A DNA stretch of 64,000 nucleotides from Methanoregula sp. PtaU1.Bin051. Lineage in GTDB: Archaea; Halobacteriota; Methanomicrobia; Methanomicrobiales; Methanospirillaceae. The notes under the pieces were generated by a model. That model was given only the letters and a program-made list of their open reading frames with translations. It was not told where the DNA came from and searched no databases. Positions 54,918 to 64,000 of the stretch are shown here, piece by piece (positions within the stretch are counted from its first letter, which is position 1; each line of letters opens with the position of its first letter). The DNA lies in assembly GCA_002067895.1 (NCBI GenBank), contig MVRE01000003.1, positions 124,001-188,000 of the forward strand, read 5' to 3'. The position numbers and the translations under genes were made by a program.

Positions 54918-55687
54918 GAGTGATTCTCGAAACCAAGGTCCGTCCAAAACCGTTCCTCCCCATCGAGGCGGAGAGCATCATCCCCCGGAACTTCCTCAAG
55001 GGCACCGACCTGACCGTGTACGAGGGCAACAAAGAGCGCGCACTCTCCGAGATCTTCTGGATCTTTGTCGAGGGCACCGCGGTCTCGCCCGACAAGGTTG
55101 AGGTGGTCCTCAAGGGAGACACGGCGCGGATCAAGCGCGTCGGCGAATACATGGACACGGGGATCATCCGGATCGCCGGCGACATCGGGATGCACTGCGG
55201 CAACTTCATGAGCGGCGGCCTCATCGAGATCGGGGGCAATGCCGATGCGTGGCTGGGGCGCGAGATGCTTAACGGCCGGATCTTCTGCCGCGGGAATGCC
55301 GGCCACTACTGCGCCTCGGGTTATCGCGGCGAGAAGCACGGCATGAAAGGCGGGAGCGTCGAAGTGATGGGCAATGCCGGGGACTTCTGCGCCGAGTACC
55401 TGACCGGCGGGACCGTGCACATCCACGGCAGCTGCGGGGATATGCCGGGTGTCGAAATGAAGGGCGGACAGCTTGTGATCGGAGGAGACGCGACACGCCC
55501 GTGCGGCAATATGAAGGCCGGCACCTGCATGGTCTTTGGCACGGTCCACTACATGCTTCCCACCTTCAGGAAGACCGGGACGCAGGTGCTCCCGGATCGA
55601 AAGGTCACGATGGATGTGTACACGGGGGATGTTGCCAACCGGGGGAAGGGCACGCTGATGATCGCATCACGTGCCCATTTCCCGTAG
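54914..55687 (+). CDS. fwdC: Formylmethanofuran dehydrogenase subunit C
   Basis: A 257-residue subunit made of right-handed beta-helix repeats (repeated G-xx-G-xxx-G pattern), as at the C-terminus of glutamate synthase. Overlaps fwdA by four bases. Last gene of the run. Confidence 0.95.
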   Translation: MRVILETKVRPKPFLPIEAESIIPRNFLKGTDLTVYEGNKERALSEIFWIFVEGTAVSPDKVEVVLKGDTARIKRVGEYMDTGIIRIAGDIGMHCGNFMSGGLIEIGGNADAWLGREMLNGRIFCRGNAGHYCASGYRGEKHGMKGGSVEVMGNAGDFCAEYLTGGTVHIHGSCGDMPGVEMKGGQLVIGGDATRPCGNMKAGTCMVFGTVHYMLPTFRKTGTQVLPDRKVTMDVYTGDVANRGKGTLMIASRAHFP

Positions 55688-55949
55688 ACCTGCAGGTCTG
55701 CCCGAAGCTGACCCCCGTGAGGAAGGGAAGCGGACGTAACTCCCAAAAAAGGAGATATTCCCGTTCCGGCAGCAGCGAATACCCCAGATATCACCCGGAT
55801 ACATCCGGCTGTACGGGTCGGTAAGGATCCTGCCGAACTGCGGGATATCATTTTATACCGCAACCGGTATCTATTGTTTCAAGGAGAACCGGTAGGACTC
55901 ACCCGTCCGTATGCGCAGAAAACGGGTATACCTTGCCGGGGGATGCGCC

Positions 55950-56849
55950 GTGTTTGAAAAGATCCTGCTTGCAACAGACTTCTCTGCCTATGCGAAGAAG
56001 ACGCTTGACTGCATTGCGGGTTTTCCCGGGGCCCGCGAGGTGATCCTCTTCCACGTTGCCGAAGAGGCCGTCTCCCCGAGAGGCGGGGGGGAGATAGGAG
56101 ACACATTCCTCCGGGCAGAATACGATCTTCTCAGGGATCAGAAACACTATCTTGAAAACCTGCACCATGACCTCCATGTGACAACTGCAATAACAACCTC
56201 ATCCGATAAAGCTGGAGCCATCATAGCTGCGGCCGAAGAGAACGGCGCCTGTTTAATCGTCATGGGGGCGAGGGGGACCGGCATCGCGGAAGGGATCCTC
56301 CTTGGCAGCGTTTCGACTGCGGTTATCCGCAGGAGCAGCATCAGCGTTCTTATCATGCGTTATAAAATTATTGGGGATTTGAAGGGGGAGACCTATGAAC
56401 TGTTCTGCCCGAGGATCCTCTGCCGGGTCCTCTGCCCGGTGGATTTCTCGCCGTACTCCGACCATGCTCTGGCGCTTGCCGGGGCAACACCGGGGGTGGG
56501 TGAGATCCTCCTCCTCCATGTTGTCTCCCAAAGCGAGTCCGGAAGTGAGACGGGGAATGTTGTGGAACAGGCGAGACTTCGGCTGGCGGCTATCCGCGAC
56601 GATCTTGCTGCAAAAAATATCAGGACGAGGATAATCGTAAGGACCGGAAACCCCTCCAACGAGATCACGAATATTGCTGATGAAGAGGACGCATCGGTCA
56701 TCTGGATGAGCTCCCGAGGTGCCGGCTGGCTTGAGGAACTCCTGATCGGCAGTACCGCACATTCCGTGGCCATGCATGCACAACGACCGGTATTGATTGT
56801 CCGGCAACCGGCATGCGGGGGGGCGAATCCCCAATTCTCTCCACCATAA
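55950..56849 (+). CDS. Tandem universal stress protein
   Basis: A 299-residue protein with two UspA domains. The nucleotide motif is GARGTG-x7-GS in the first domain and SSRGAG-x7-GS in the second (the leading Gly is Ser there). I take the GTG at 55950 (start reading MFEKILLATDFS), because the upstream in-frame ATG at 55911 would add an atypical extension. Monocistronic. Confidence 0.82.
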   Translation: MFEKILLATDFSAYAKKTLDCIAGFPGAREVILFHVAEEAVSPRGGGEIGDTFLRAEYDLLRDQKHYLENLHHDLHVTTAITTSSDKAGAIIAAAEENGACLIVMGARGTGIAEGILLGSVSTAVIRRSSISVLIMRYKIIGDLKGETYELFCPRILCRVLCPVDFSPYSDHALALAGATPGVGEILLLHVVSQSESGSETGNVVEQARLRLAAIRDDLAAKNIRTRIIVRTGNPSNEITNIADEEDASVIWMSSRGAGWLEELLIGSTAHSVAMHAQRPVLIVRQPACGGANPQFSPP

Positions 56850-57092
56850 TAATGGTTTTTAAGGATACGGCGAAATCGCGGCTCTTCGGAAACAGGCAGG
56901 AACGGGCGTTTTCAGGCGGGTAATGCCGATTATCTGCAGAGGCGTTTTACAGCGTCAGGGTTTTTGCGAATGATATCTCCGGGGTGTGCCATGATCCCGT
57001 GGATCACCGATGAACATGGAAAAATTCGAGTGACACTCTTTCATCCCGGCAAAAACGGTGGATTGGGGGTATCCCTGCTCCCGCGTGAGGAT

Positions 57093-57548
57093 CTAGGCTG
57101 CGGCAAGGCTGCCCAGAATGCCGAGCGTAAACGCCATCACCAGCAGGGCAACGGTTTCGACCATCCCGAGTACGATCATGTAATTGCCAAATCCCTGTCC
57201 GGTCTCCCCCATGGAGTCACATGCAGCCGCAGCGCATTTTCCCTGAAAGTATGCTGAAATGCCGATTGCCGCACCGCAGAAGGCTCCGACACCCCACAGG
57301 AACCGGCCCTGAATAGCAAGCTCAGCCATCCGGTTCATCACGATCATCCCATAAATCGTCTGGGTGAGTGGCGCACCGACAAATGCCACAAGCATAAATA
57401 ATGCGGGCTTATTCTGGCTGTAATTCTTTTTCCATGCCCCTATCGCAGCCATGCCGGCAGTACCTGCACCGGCAGCGGATCCGATTGCCGAGAGACCCAG
57501 CACCAGTGCCAGTCCCAGGTCCATAAACTGAATCAGAAACTCATCCAT
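57093..57548 (-). CDS. V-ATPase proteolipid subunit K with a sodium-site signature
   Basis: A 151-residue protein with two hairpins (four helices). Hairpin 1 has L61-T62-Q63 and Y66 but no carboxylate; hairpin 2 has Q102 and the essential E131. This matches the sodium-binding set of the Enterococcus NtpK ring (Thr, Gln, Tyr, Gln and Glu). One carboxylate per four helices is the V-ATPase pattern. Last gene of the operon. Confidence 0.9.
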   Translation of the reverse strand: MDEFLIQFMDLGLALVLGLSAIGSAAGAGTAGMAAIGAWKKNYSQNKPALFMLVAFVGAPLTQTIYGMIVMNRMAELAIQGRFLWGVGAFCGAAIGISAYFQGKCAAAACDSMGETGQGFGNYMIVLGMVETVALLVMAFTLGILGSLAAA

Positions 57549-57560
57549 GATATCCTCCCT

Positions 57561-59321
57561 TTATTCTTTCAGCGGTTCGAATGCTATCCCGCTCCATGTG
57601 ACGTTCGCATGCCCGGAAAATTCCAGCACGTTCAGCCTGACCCCGTGCACGAGTACCGACATCAGTCCCAGGATCATGTTTATGCTATGGCCGAGGAAAA
57701 GGATTGCCCCGCCTGCGACGAGTGCTGCAACCCCCGGGCCGAACCCCGACGCCAGCGTGTTGGTCGTCTCTGCAATGGCTAGCGTGGCAAGCCCGACGGC
57801 AAAAAGCCGGATGTATGAGATAACGTCCGTAAGATTGTTCACCAGGCTCAGCGCAACCGTCCCTATCCCACTACCGATGGTCCGGAGAATACTGGTCTGG
57901 GGATGCGCGAATATTACAACAAGGACAATCCCCGCAACAACCAGCCATATCCCGAAGGAGGGGAATGCCGATCCCAGGACGAGCGTCCGTGCAAGGAAGA
58001 AGGCCACCCAGAGGATGCAGATCCACCCGGCGTCAGCAATGGCGGTAAGCGAAGGGAACTTTAAGTATGCCCGCCAGGAATGGGCGATGGACAGGTGGAG
58101 CGCTCCCAAAAAGAAGCAGAACGTCTGCATGTCGTACGGATCGTTCAGCTGCGGGACAAGGGGCTGGAACCCGAGGTTGTGCAGCCATGACTGGCCGAAG
58201 AAGGTACCGGTCAGGATCCCCCAGGCGATTGCACAGGAGCCCATGAGGTAAAATAGCGAGAAGGTTGTCCTGAGCCCTTCCGATGGTTTCAGTACCTTCT
58301 GGAGAACGAGCGTTACAAGGATATAGGAAAGCCCGTACCCGGCATCGCCAATCAGGATGCCGAAGAAGATGCCAAAAAAGATCAGAAAGAGCATGCTGAT
58401 GTCAGGTTCGCGGTAGCCGGGCGTTATCCCGAGGAGATCGAAGACGGGACGGATCTTCTCCACCCAGGGGGGGTTTCGCAGGAGCGTCGGGACAGTATCT
58501 CCTGGATCCGGGTCAGCAATCACTATTCCCCAGTGCCGGTCTTTTGCTTCTGCGATCAGATCGTTTTCCCGATCATATGGAATGTAGCCCGTAATATACG
58601 CGATCTGCCCTTCCGCCCCCATCCCGTTCACCACCTGCCGGAATGTTATCTCTTTTTCGATCTCCGCCTTCAGGCGTGCAAGGTCCTGAGAGAACCCTGC
58701 AGCACGGGCGATCGTCTCGTTAAGCCTCGTGAGAGCCCCGGTTGTCTCCGCGAGCCTCTCCCTGAGTGCTGCAAGGCCCTCTTCCGGCGGGATGGTCTCC
58801 TCAAACGGGTAGTCAACCGGGTGCCGGGCTATCGCAACGCACCGTGTGATGTTCCCCGTGGAAGCGAGTCTTTGGACAACCACCCCCTCAGGGAACCGGT
58901 CAAGTTGTCGGGAAGGTACCTGGAAGAGTTTCATGTATATGCCGCTCTTTTCGAGGTTCCGGACGCGGGTGGCATCGATGTCACCCCACGGCTCCCACTC
59001 GGCAATACGGCTGCGAAGGGCGCGTACCGTGGACTCCAATTCCTCCTTTCGTCTGCCAAGCCCGAGGATCAGGTCTGCACATGCGGCCCGGTCACCATCG
59101 ATCGTCCTTTGCGGCAACCCGCGCTGTTCCGGTACGTTGTGCAGGATACCCAGCGCAGTATCGACGCGGGCTGCCCGCTCACGGAGCACGGAAAGGTCCG
59201 GGCTTTCAGGAGGGTTCTGGTGCTCGACATGCAGCACACCCATCTTCCGCAAACCTGTGACGGTCGCTTCTGCATCTTTTAAAAGAACGAGGATGGTTGC
59301 TTTTTTCATCGGGACGATCAT
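57561..59321 (-). CDS. V-ATPase subunit I (membrane stator)
   Basis: A 586-residue protein with a cytoplasmic N-terminal half of long helices and a C-terminal half with about seven transmembrane helices. Essential basic and polar residues sit in the membrane part. Four-base overlap with the D gene (stop 59318, start 59321). Confidence 0.9.
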   Translation of the reverse strand: MIVPMKKATILVLLKDAEATVTGLRKMGVLHVEHQNPPESPDLSVLRERAARVDTALGILHNVPEQRGLPQRTIDGDRAACADLILGLGRRKEELESTVRALRSRIAEWEPWGDIDATRVRNLEKSGIYMKLFQVPSRQLDRFPEGVVVQRLASTGNITRCVAIARHPVDYPFEETIPPEEGLAALRERLAETTGALTRLNETIARAAGFSQDLARLKAEIEKEITFRQVVNGMGAEGQIAYITGYIPYDRENDLIAEAKDRHWGIVIADPDPGDTVPTLLRNPPWVEKIRPVFDLLGITPGYREPDISMLFLIFFGIFFGILIGDAGYGLSYILVTLVLQKVLKPSEGLRTTFSLFYLMGSCAIAWGILTGTFFGQSWLHNLGFQPLVPQLNDPYDMQTFCFFLGALHLSIAHSWRAYLKFPSLTAIADAGWICILWVAFFLARTLVLGSAFPSFGIWLVVAGIVLVVIFAHPQTSILRTIGSGIGTVALSLVNNLTDVISYIRLFAVGLATLAIAETTNTLASGFGPGVAALVAGGAILFLGHSINMILGLMSVLVHGVRLNVLEFSGHANVTWSGIAFEPLKE

Positions 59322-59929
59322 ACCAGGACCTCCTCAAGGTCCGCTTCCTCGATCTTCTTCTTGGCGATCTTGCTCCGGCCAATCGCGTTGGTCATCTGGT
59401 CGCCAAGGGAGATCCGTATCAGCCGGATCGCTTCCTGTGCCCCGGGGATCTTCACCTTCTCGAAGAGGTTGACACGCTGCGAGGTGACCTGCAGTTCCTT
59501 ATCGAGGAGGGCGATCCCCCGGTCGATGACACGGATCTCTTCCTGTAAGGATACCATCTCCCGCAGTGCCTCAAGCCCTGCATCCACCCAGAGGGGGGTT
59601 AAGAAGAGGTCGTATTCTGCCGGTACAAAATCCACGCTGTGAAAAACCGGTACCTCGATTCCGGCAATATTTTTCCGGCCGGTGTTCACCTTCTCTACAA
59701 CAAGCCATTGCCGGATTTCCGGGGCTTCTGTGAGAAGTCCCAGCCAGCCGGCTGCAGAACGCTGCTTCTCGAGAAGGACGTTCTCTCTCTCAGTCCGGGC
59801 CCTCTGCTGGTGCGAGATCTCGAGCTGCAACTGCTGCTTTTTCAGCTGAAGCGTGGGCAGATACCGCTCGTACTGCTGGAGGGCATCGCGCTGTCGCTTC
59901 AGTTCACCTTGCGTACGTTTTACCTGCAT
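59318..59929 (-). CDS. V-ATPase subunit D (central rotor stalk)
   Basis: A 203-residue protein of two long coiled-coil helices at its ends. Overlaps the B gene by 26 bases and the I gene by four. The rotor shaft within the A3B3 ring. Confidence 0.88.
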   Translation of the reverse strand: MQVKRTQGELKRQRDALQQYERYLPTLQLKKQQLQLEISHQQRARTERENVLLEKQRSAAGWLGLLTEAPEIRQWLVVEKVNTGRKNIAGIEVPVFHSVDFVPAEYDLFLTPLWVDAGLEALREMVSLQEEIRVIDRGIALLDKELQVTSQRVNLFEKVKIPGAQEAIRLIRISLGDQMTNAIGRSKIAKKKIEEADLEEVLV

Positions 59930-61223
59930 ACATATGGGGCCAGTATTTTTCTATCATCGACTTGCGAATCCCGGTCTCTTCGGGAGAGAAACATTCGTGC
60001 AGGATCTCCCAGCCAAGGTCAAGTGCGTCCTCAAGCGGGATGTTGACCAGAAGCGACATCATCTTCTCCTCGAAGAGTTTCCCGTAGCGCAGGAGTTTTT
60101 TATCCCATGCGCTCATCGAAAATCCCATTGCCTGCTTCTCCTGCGTCTCGCGGTAATCGGCATAGAGCTGGATCATCCGGTCCATGATCAGCCGGTGGTC
60201 GTCCCGGGTCGCTCCGTTGACCTGCTGCTTTAAGCGACTCAGCGAACCGAACGGTTCGATCGCCCCGTTCTTTAAGTAGAACTGCCCCTCGGTGATATAG
60301 CCGGTGTTGTCCGGGATCGGGTGGGTTACGTCATCGCCGGGCATGGTTGTTACGGAAAGGATGGTGATGGAGCCTGCGCCGTCAAAATCAGCGGCCTTTT
60401 CATACCTGGCTGCCAGCTGGCTGTACAGGTCACCCGGGTATCCCCGGTTGGATGGGATCTGCTGCATGGTGATGGCCATCTCGCGCAGGGCATCGCAGAA
60501 ATTGCTCATGTCGGTTAAGAGGACAAGGACCCGTTTTCCCTCAAGGGCAAAGTTCTCTGCCACCGCAAGACAGAGGTCCGGGACAAGCAGGCACTCCACA
60601 ACCGGATCGGCTGCAGTATGCATGAAGACGATCGAACGGGAGAGTGCGCCATGCTCTTCCAGCGTGTCCCGGAAGATAAGGTAATCGTCATGCTTCATCC
60701 CCATCCCCCCGAGGATGATGATATCTACCTCCACCTGGATCGCGATCCGTGCCAGCAGTTCGTTGTACGGCTCGCCGGCAATAGAAAAAATGGGGATCTT
60801 CTGGGATTCCACCAGCGAATTGAAGACATCGATCATGGGTATGCCCGTCCGGATCATTTTGTCCGGGATGAGCCGTTTGACCGGGTTCATGGACGGCCCG
60901 CTGATATCAACGAGGTTTTCCGAGAGTGCCGGCCCGTTGTCAAGGGGCATGCCGCTCCCGTTGAAGATGCGGCCCAGCAGGTGGGCACCGGTGGAGATCC
61001 GCATCGGGTGGCCCAGAAAACGAACCCGGTCCCCCGTGGAGATGCCCCGGCTGCCGGCAAAGACCTGCAGGGATACCTTGTTCCCGTCAAGACGGATGAC
61101 CTGCGCAAGGGATATCCCCTGACGGGTGATCACCTCGGCAAGCTCGGTGTTCCCGACATTCTCCGCCTCGACCACAATAACATCCCCGGTGATCTGGCTG
61201 ATGCGGGTATAGAATTTCTGCAT
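59904..61223 (-). CDS. V-ATPase subunit B (regulatory nucleotide subunit)
   Basis: A 439-residue subunit from the ATG at 61223 (MQKFYTRIS). An earlier in-frame ATG at 61253 gives an atypical extension and falls within the A gene. [22 protein letters not shown] and the [12 protein letters not shown] segment are visible. No Walker A P-loop Lys, as expected for B. Confidence 0.93.
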   Translation of the reverse strand: MQKFYTRISQITGDVIVVEAENVGNTELAEVITRQGISLAQVIRLDGNKVSLQVFAGSRGISTGDRVRFLGHPMRISTGAHLLGRIFNGSGMPLDNGPALSENLVDISGPSMNPVKRLIPDKMIRTGIPMIDVFNSLVESQKIPIFSIAGEPYNELLARIAIQVEVDIIILGGMGMKHDDYLIFRDTLEEHGALSRSIVFMHTAADPVVECLLVPDLCLAVAENFALEGKRVLVLLTDMSNFCDALREMAITMQQIPSNRGYPGDLYSQLAARYEKAADFDGAGSITILSVTTMPGDDVTHPIPDNTGYITEGQFYLKNGAIEPFGSLSRLKQQVNGATRDDHRLIMDRMIQLYADYRETQEKQAMGFSMSAWDKKLLRYGKLFEEKMMSLLVNIPLEDALDLGWEILHECFSPEETGIRKSMIEKYWPHMYAGKTYAR

Positions 61224-61224
61224 G

Positions 61225-62961
61225 TTATCCCGCCCCCGAACGTTCGGATACAAACGCCCGGACCTCGTTCTCCGCTGCTTCGAACTCCCTGCTCTGCCAT
61301 GAAGTAGAGTTCCAGCCCTTAAAAAGTTGTCTCAGTTGCTGGAAGAAGTGCAGCGCTGTACCCTTGTCTGGAAACGAAAATTCCGTTTCCAGGATGCGGA
61401 AGATGACATCGAACATGTACACCTGTCGTTCACGGGATGTAGCTTCATCAACGATGTCAAAGGCATTCTGCTGCAGGTACACAAAATCAAAAAACTCGGC
61501 TTTCAGGTAGTCCACGTAATCGGGAAGCGCCGTCCCTTCCTCCCCGACAACTTTCATCATCTGCGCCACATCGTACCCCTTGCGCAGTACCGCATGCCCC
61601 CGGTCTTTCTGCTTACGGTCGATGATGCCGGGATACTTGCTCCAGCTGATCAGTGGATCGATTGCCGGGTACCTGCGGGCATCGGAGAGGCTCCGGGAGA
61701 GCCCGAGAAAAGCACCCACCACCTTCAGGGTTGCCTGCGTCACCGGCTCGTCAAAGTTCCCGCCAGCAGGGCTCACCGTTCCGCCAATGGTGACGGACCC
61801 GGTGGACCCGTCATACAGCCGCACCATGCCTGCCCTTTCGTAGAACGAGGCGATGCGGGACTCCAGGTATGCGGGGAATGCCTCTTCACCGGGGATCTCT
61901 TCGAGCCGTCCGGACATCTCGCGCATGGCCTGTGCCCAGCGGGAGGTGGAATCCGCAAGCAGGAGGACGTGAAGGCCCATCTGGCGGTAATATTCGGCAA
62001 TGGTCACGGCCGTATAGACGCTCGATTCCCGGGCAGCAACCGGCATGGAGCTCGTATTGCAGATGATGACGGTCCGTTCGCTCAGGGGACGGCCGGTCCG
62101 GGGGTCATGGATCGAGGGGAATGTCTTTAAGATCTCGACAACTTCCCCGGCCCGCTCGCCACATGCAGCAATCACCACAATGTCCACATCGCTGTGCCGG
62201 CTGATCAACTGCTGCAGCACCGTCTTTCCCGCTCCGAAGGGGCCGGGGATACAGTACGTCCCCCCGCGTGCCACGGGAAAGAGCGAGTCGATCAACCGCA
62301 TTTTCGTCACCAGCGGTTCACCGGGTTTCAGTTTTTCGGCATACGACCGGATAGGAATTTTCACCGGCCAGTCCTGGGCCAGGTATACCGGAATGATATG
62401 GTTGTCGGCATCCCTGATCTGCGCAACGACATCGCGGATAGTCAGTGGGCCAGCATGCTCAACCGATACAATCTCAAAAATCCCCCACAGAGAGAAGGGG
62501 ACCATGCAGGAGTGCCGGAAGATATTCTCCTTAACAAATCCGATTCTGTCCCCGGCACGTACGCGGTCACCGGGTTTAACCACGGGCGTAAAGTCCCACG
62601 TCCGGGTATCGGAGAGTGCCTTTTTGTATACGCCGCGCTGCAGGAAAAAACCGCACTCTTGTGCAATCTCCGGCAGCGGGTTCTGCAGGCCGTCAAATAT
62701 CTGGCCGAGCAGCCCCGGCCCGAGCTCGGCCGAGAGAAGTTCCCCGGTAAACTCAACAACCTCGCCAATCCTTAATCCCACGGTTGCCTCATAGACCTGC
62801 ATTTCAGCAAGGTTGCCGCGGACACGGATGATCTCCGATTTGAGACGCTCCTCATCATGCAGGATATAGGCAACCTCATTCTGCATCACCGCCGAATCGA
62901 ACCGGGCGGTCACCATGTTGCCGCTGATTTTTGTAATCCGTCCGGTTCGTGGTGAAGTCAT
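61225..62961 (-). CDS. V-ATPase subunit A (catalytic)
   Basis: A 578-residue catalytic subunit. Walker A is GPFGAGKTV at about residue 232, followed by the GER and the [15 protein letters not shown]-type segments. Stop separated from the B start by one base. Length typical of the V/A family. Confidence 0.95.
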   Translation of the reverse strand: MTSPRTGRITKISGNMVTARFDSAVMQNEVAYILHDEERLKSEIIRVRGNLAEMQVYEATVGLRIGEVVEFTGELLSAELGPGLLGQIFDGLQNPLPEIAQECGFFLQRGVYKKALSDTRTWDFTPVVKPGDRVRAGDRIGFVKENIFRHSCMVPFSLWGIFEIVSVEHAGPLTIRDVVAQIRDADNHIIPVYLAQDWPVKIPIRSYAEKLKPGEPLVTKMRLIDSLFPVARGGTYCIPGPFGAGKTVLQQLISRHSDVDIVVIAACGERAGEVVEILKTFPSIHDPRTGRPLSERTVIICNTSSMPVAARESSVYTAVTIAEYYRQMGLHVLLLADSTSRWAQAMREMSGRLEEIPGEEAFPAYLESRIASFYERAGMVRLYDGSTGSVTIGGTVSPAGGNFDEPVTQATLKVVGAFLGLSRSLSDARRYPAIDPLISWSKYPGIIDRKQKDRGHAVLRKGYDVAQMMKVVGEEGTALPDYVDYLKAEFFDFVYLQQNAFDIVDEATSRERQVYMFDVIFRILETEFSFPDKGTALHFFQQLRQLFKGWNSTSWQSREFEAAENEVRAFVSERSGAG

Positions 62962-62973
62962 GGATACACCGGT

Positions 62974-63504
62974 CTACCCCTGCAGCGCCTGGTTAAGCAG
63001 GGCTGTTCCTTCAGCACGCCGGATCTTCTCCCAGCGTTCAAGGATCCGCAGTTTGATGGCATAGGTTATCAGGAAATCCAGGTCAAAATAATGGCCTGTT
63101 GCAAGCTCGTCCAGTGCCTTCCAGCGGGCTTCATCCAGTGCCTTTTCCGCGTCCAGCGGCGATGCACTCAGGATCGCCGCCATACCAGTGGGGAGAGAGA
63201 GGGATCCCGTGAAATTTTCGGGTCGCAGGTACGTTTTCGGCTCAAGGCGCTTTCGGGCAGCCCGCATCTTCACCAGCTCGTTTCTGAGAGCAGTATCGAA
63301 AGCGATCCATTGGCGGATGAGAGAGTGTCGTGTGCGCGTTTCGCCAAAGTCTTCCGGGTGCGGCAGGGATCGGAGAACCTGGCCATCCTTTTCCGGGATA
63401 AGCGGGCAGCACCGTTCAAGGAACTGTTCCGAGGAGAATGGCGGCTTCATTGAGAAGTGCAGCATCGGCAGGCTTGCAACGAGGTACGGATAAAATTCTG
63501 CCAT
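62974..63504 (-). CDS. DUF2764 protein of bacterial V-ATPase operons
   Basis: A 176-residue soluble protein. A DUF2764-type gene between subunits E and A is characteristic of bacterial V-ATPase operons (Chlamydia, spirochaetes, Bacteroidetes), where it may stand in for the missing C subunit. Start at 63504; it lies seven bases upstream of the A gene spacing pattern. Confidence 0.75.
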   Translation of the reverse strand: MAEFYPYLVASLPMLHFSMKPPFSSEQFLERCCPLIPEKDGQVLRSLPHPEDFGETRTRHSLIRQWIAFDTALRNELVKMRAARKRLEPKTYLRPENFTGSLSLPTGMAAILSASPLDAEKALDEARWKALDELATGHYFDLDFLITYAIKLRILERWEKIRRAEGTALLNQALQG

Positions 63505-63510
63505 GTCAGT

Positions 63511-64000
63511 TCATTCCTTCATCGCACCCTCAAGGATACGGTTCAGTCGCGGCTTGAGATGCGTGCCGATATAGGCCGCCAGGGCTTTATCGGTAAAATC
63601 ATGGCACGATTTACCGTCATCGAAACTTATGGAAAAACCCCCGGAAATTTCTTCAGAAGGCCGTAACACGATCGTCTTCTTTGTCTCCTCGCGGAGCCGG
63701 GTTAAAAAATGGTTCTCCAGCACCTCAAGGTCCCCCGCGTTTACAGAAACGGTAATATCGCCCCCCTTCCCTGCACTGTAATTCCTGACAGATTCTGTAA
63801 TGAGTCTGGCCAGTACTTCGGGAGTCAGGACATCCCGGACCTCAGAAACTACGATCCGCCCGAGCATGGCATTGATCTCTTCCCGTAACGAGAGGAGCAG
63901 GTCCCTTCCCGCCTGGGAGAGCAGGACCCGTTCCTTCTCCTCGTCCCGGCGGATCCTCTCCTGTGCCGCAGCAATCATCGCCTCAGCTTCAGCCGTTGCC
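63511..64000 (-). CDS. V-ATPase subunit E (peripheral stalk), 5' end outside the window
   Basis: The coding frame runs through the right edge of the window without a stop or a good start; the first ATG inside the window (63978) would leave out coiled-coil sequence continuing to base 64000. The remaining 163 codons include the long helix and the globular C-terminus. First gene of the operon. Confidence 0.8.
   Translation of the reverse strand, partial: ATAEAEAMIAAAQERIRRDEEKERVLLSQAGRDLLLSLREEINAMLGRIVVSEVRDVLTPEVLARLITESVRNYSAGKGGDITVSVNAGDLEVLENHFLTRLREETKKTIVLRPSEEISGGFSISFDDGKSCHDFTDKALAAYIGTHLKPRLNRILEGAMKE

Noticed and set aside
1-64000. CRISPR arrays, rRNA genes, integrases or phage structures
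   Set aside because: No spaced direct repeat arrays, rRNA signatures, integrase or phage structural genes were seen in the window.

Overview
The window reads as a chromosomal segment of a hydrogenotrophic methanogenic archaeon, most probably of the order Methanomicrobiales and close to Methanoregula. The reasons are an Eha-type energy-converting hydrogenase operon running straight into a formylmethanofuran dehydrogenase operon (fwdDBAC), archaeal tRNA and TATA-box layout, the methanogen-specific families DUF2193 and DUF2180, and an hgcAB pair of the kind known from this group. The genus is inferred from gene content; no database search was run.

Layout. 0-9.3 kb: an HtpX protease entering from the left edge, tRNA-Gly(UCC) and tRNA-Val(CAC), a thioesterase, a P2-type cation ATPase, and a MacB-like ABC exporter operon facing a TetR regulator across a palindromic intergenic region. 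9.3-19.2 kb: a phosphoribosyltransferase, remnants of a transposase and of a HIT-family gene, a CDGSH iron-sulfur protein, a transglutaminase-like protein, an MBL hydrolase, an MscS-like membrane protein, a small repeat protein with a hairpin over its ribosome binding site, a radical SAM/SPASM enzyme without a normal start codon, and a CHASE4-HAMP-PAS sensor without a kinase core. 19.5-26 kb: a complete trpEGDCFBA operon whose trpE is interrupted at an A10 tract. 26-33.2 kb: a DUF333 lipoprotein, an ABC-2 exporter, a cupin, a truncated CcdA-like gene, an aquaporin, DUF2180, DUF2193, two gene remnants and a C39-like peptidase.

33.2-43.9 kb is a metal/metalloid island. The left-facing arm is ArsR, an AbrB-type protein, a 58-residue Cys-rich protein, an ArsF-like lipoprotein and an ArsG-like permease. 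The right-facing arm is two PF03773-type permeases, a small Cys protein, a ProC-like protein, a mini-thioredoxin, DGC-domain proteins, a ferredoxin-thioredoxin-reductase catalytic chain, then HgcA and HgcB (the mercury-methylation pair, with HgcA fused to an N-terminal DUF2703 domain), a further DGC protein and an ACR3 arsenite exporter. Three copies of a 16-bp palindrome (TTCAA-N6-TTGAA) sit in its control regions and are good candidates for the ArsR operator.

44.8-55.7 kb is one tightly overlapped run, ehaB to ehaO, a polyferredoxin-like protein and fwdDBAC. It couples membrane-ion-gradient-driven ferredoxin reduction by H2 to the first step of CO2 reduction. After a tandem universal stress protein, 57-64 kb carries a left-facing bacterial-type V-ATPase operon (E, DUF2764, A, B, D, I, K) whose order matches bacterial V-ATPases. 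Its proteolipid has a sodium-binding signature and a single carboxylate per four helices. It is probably an acquired second rotary ATPase. Several genes carry single-base anomalies (trpE, a DGC gene, the FTR gene, the radical SAM gene), which may be real decay or sequence error.
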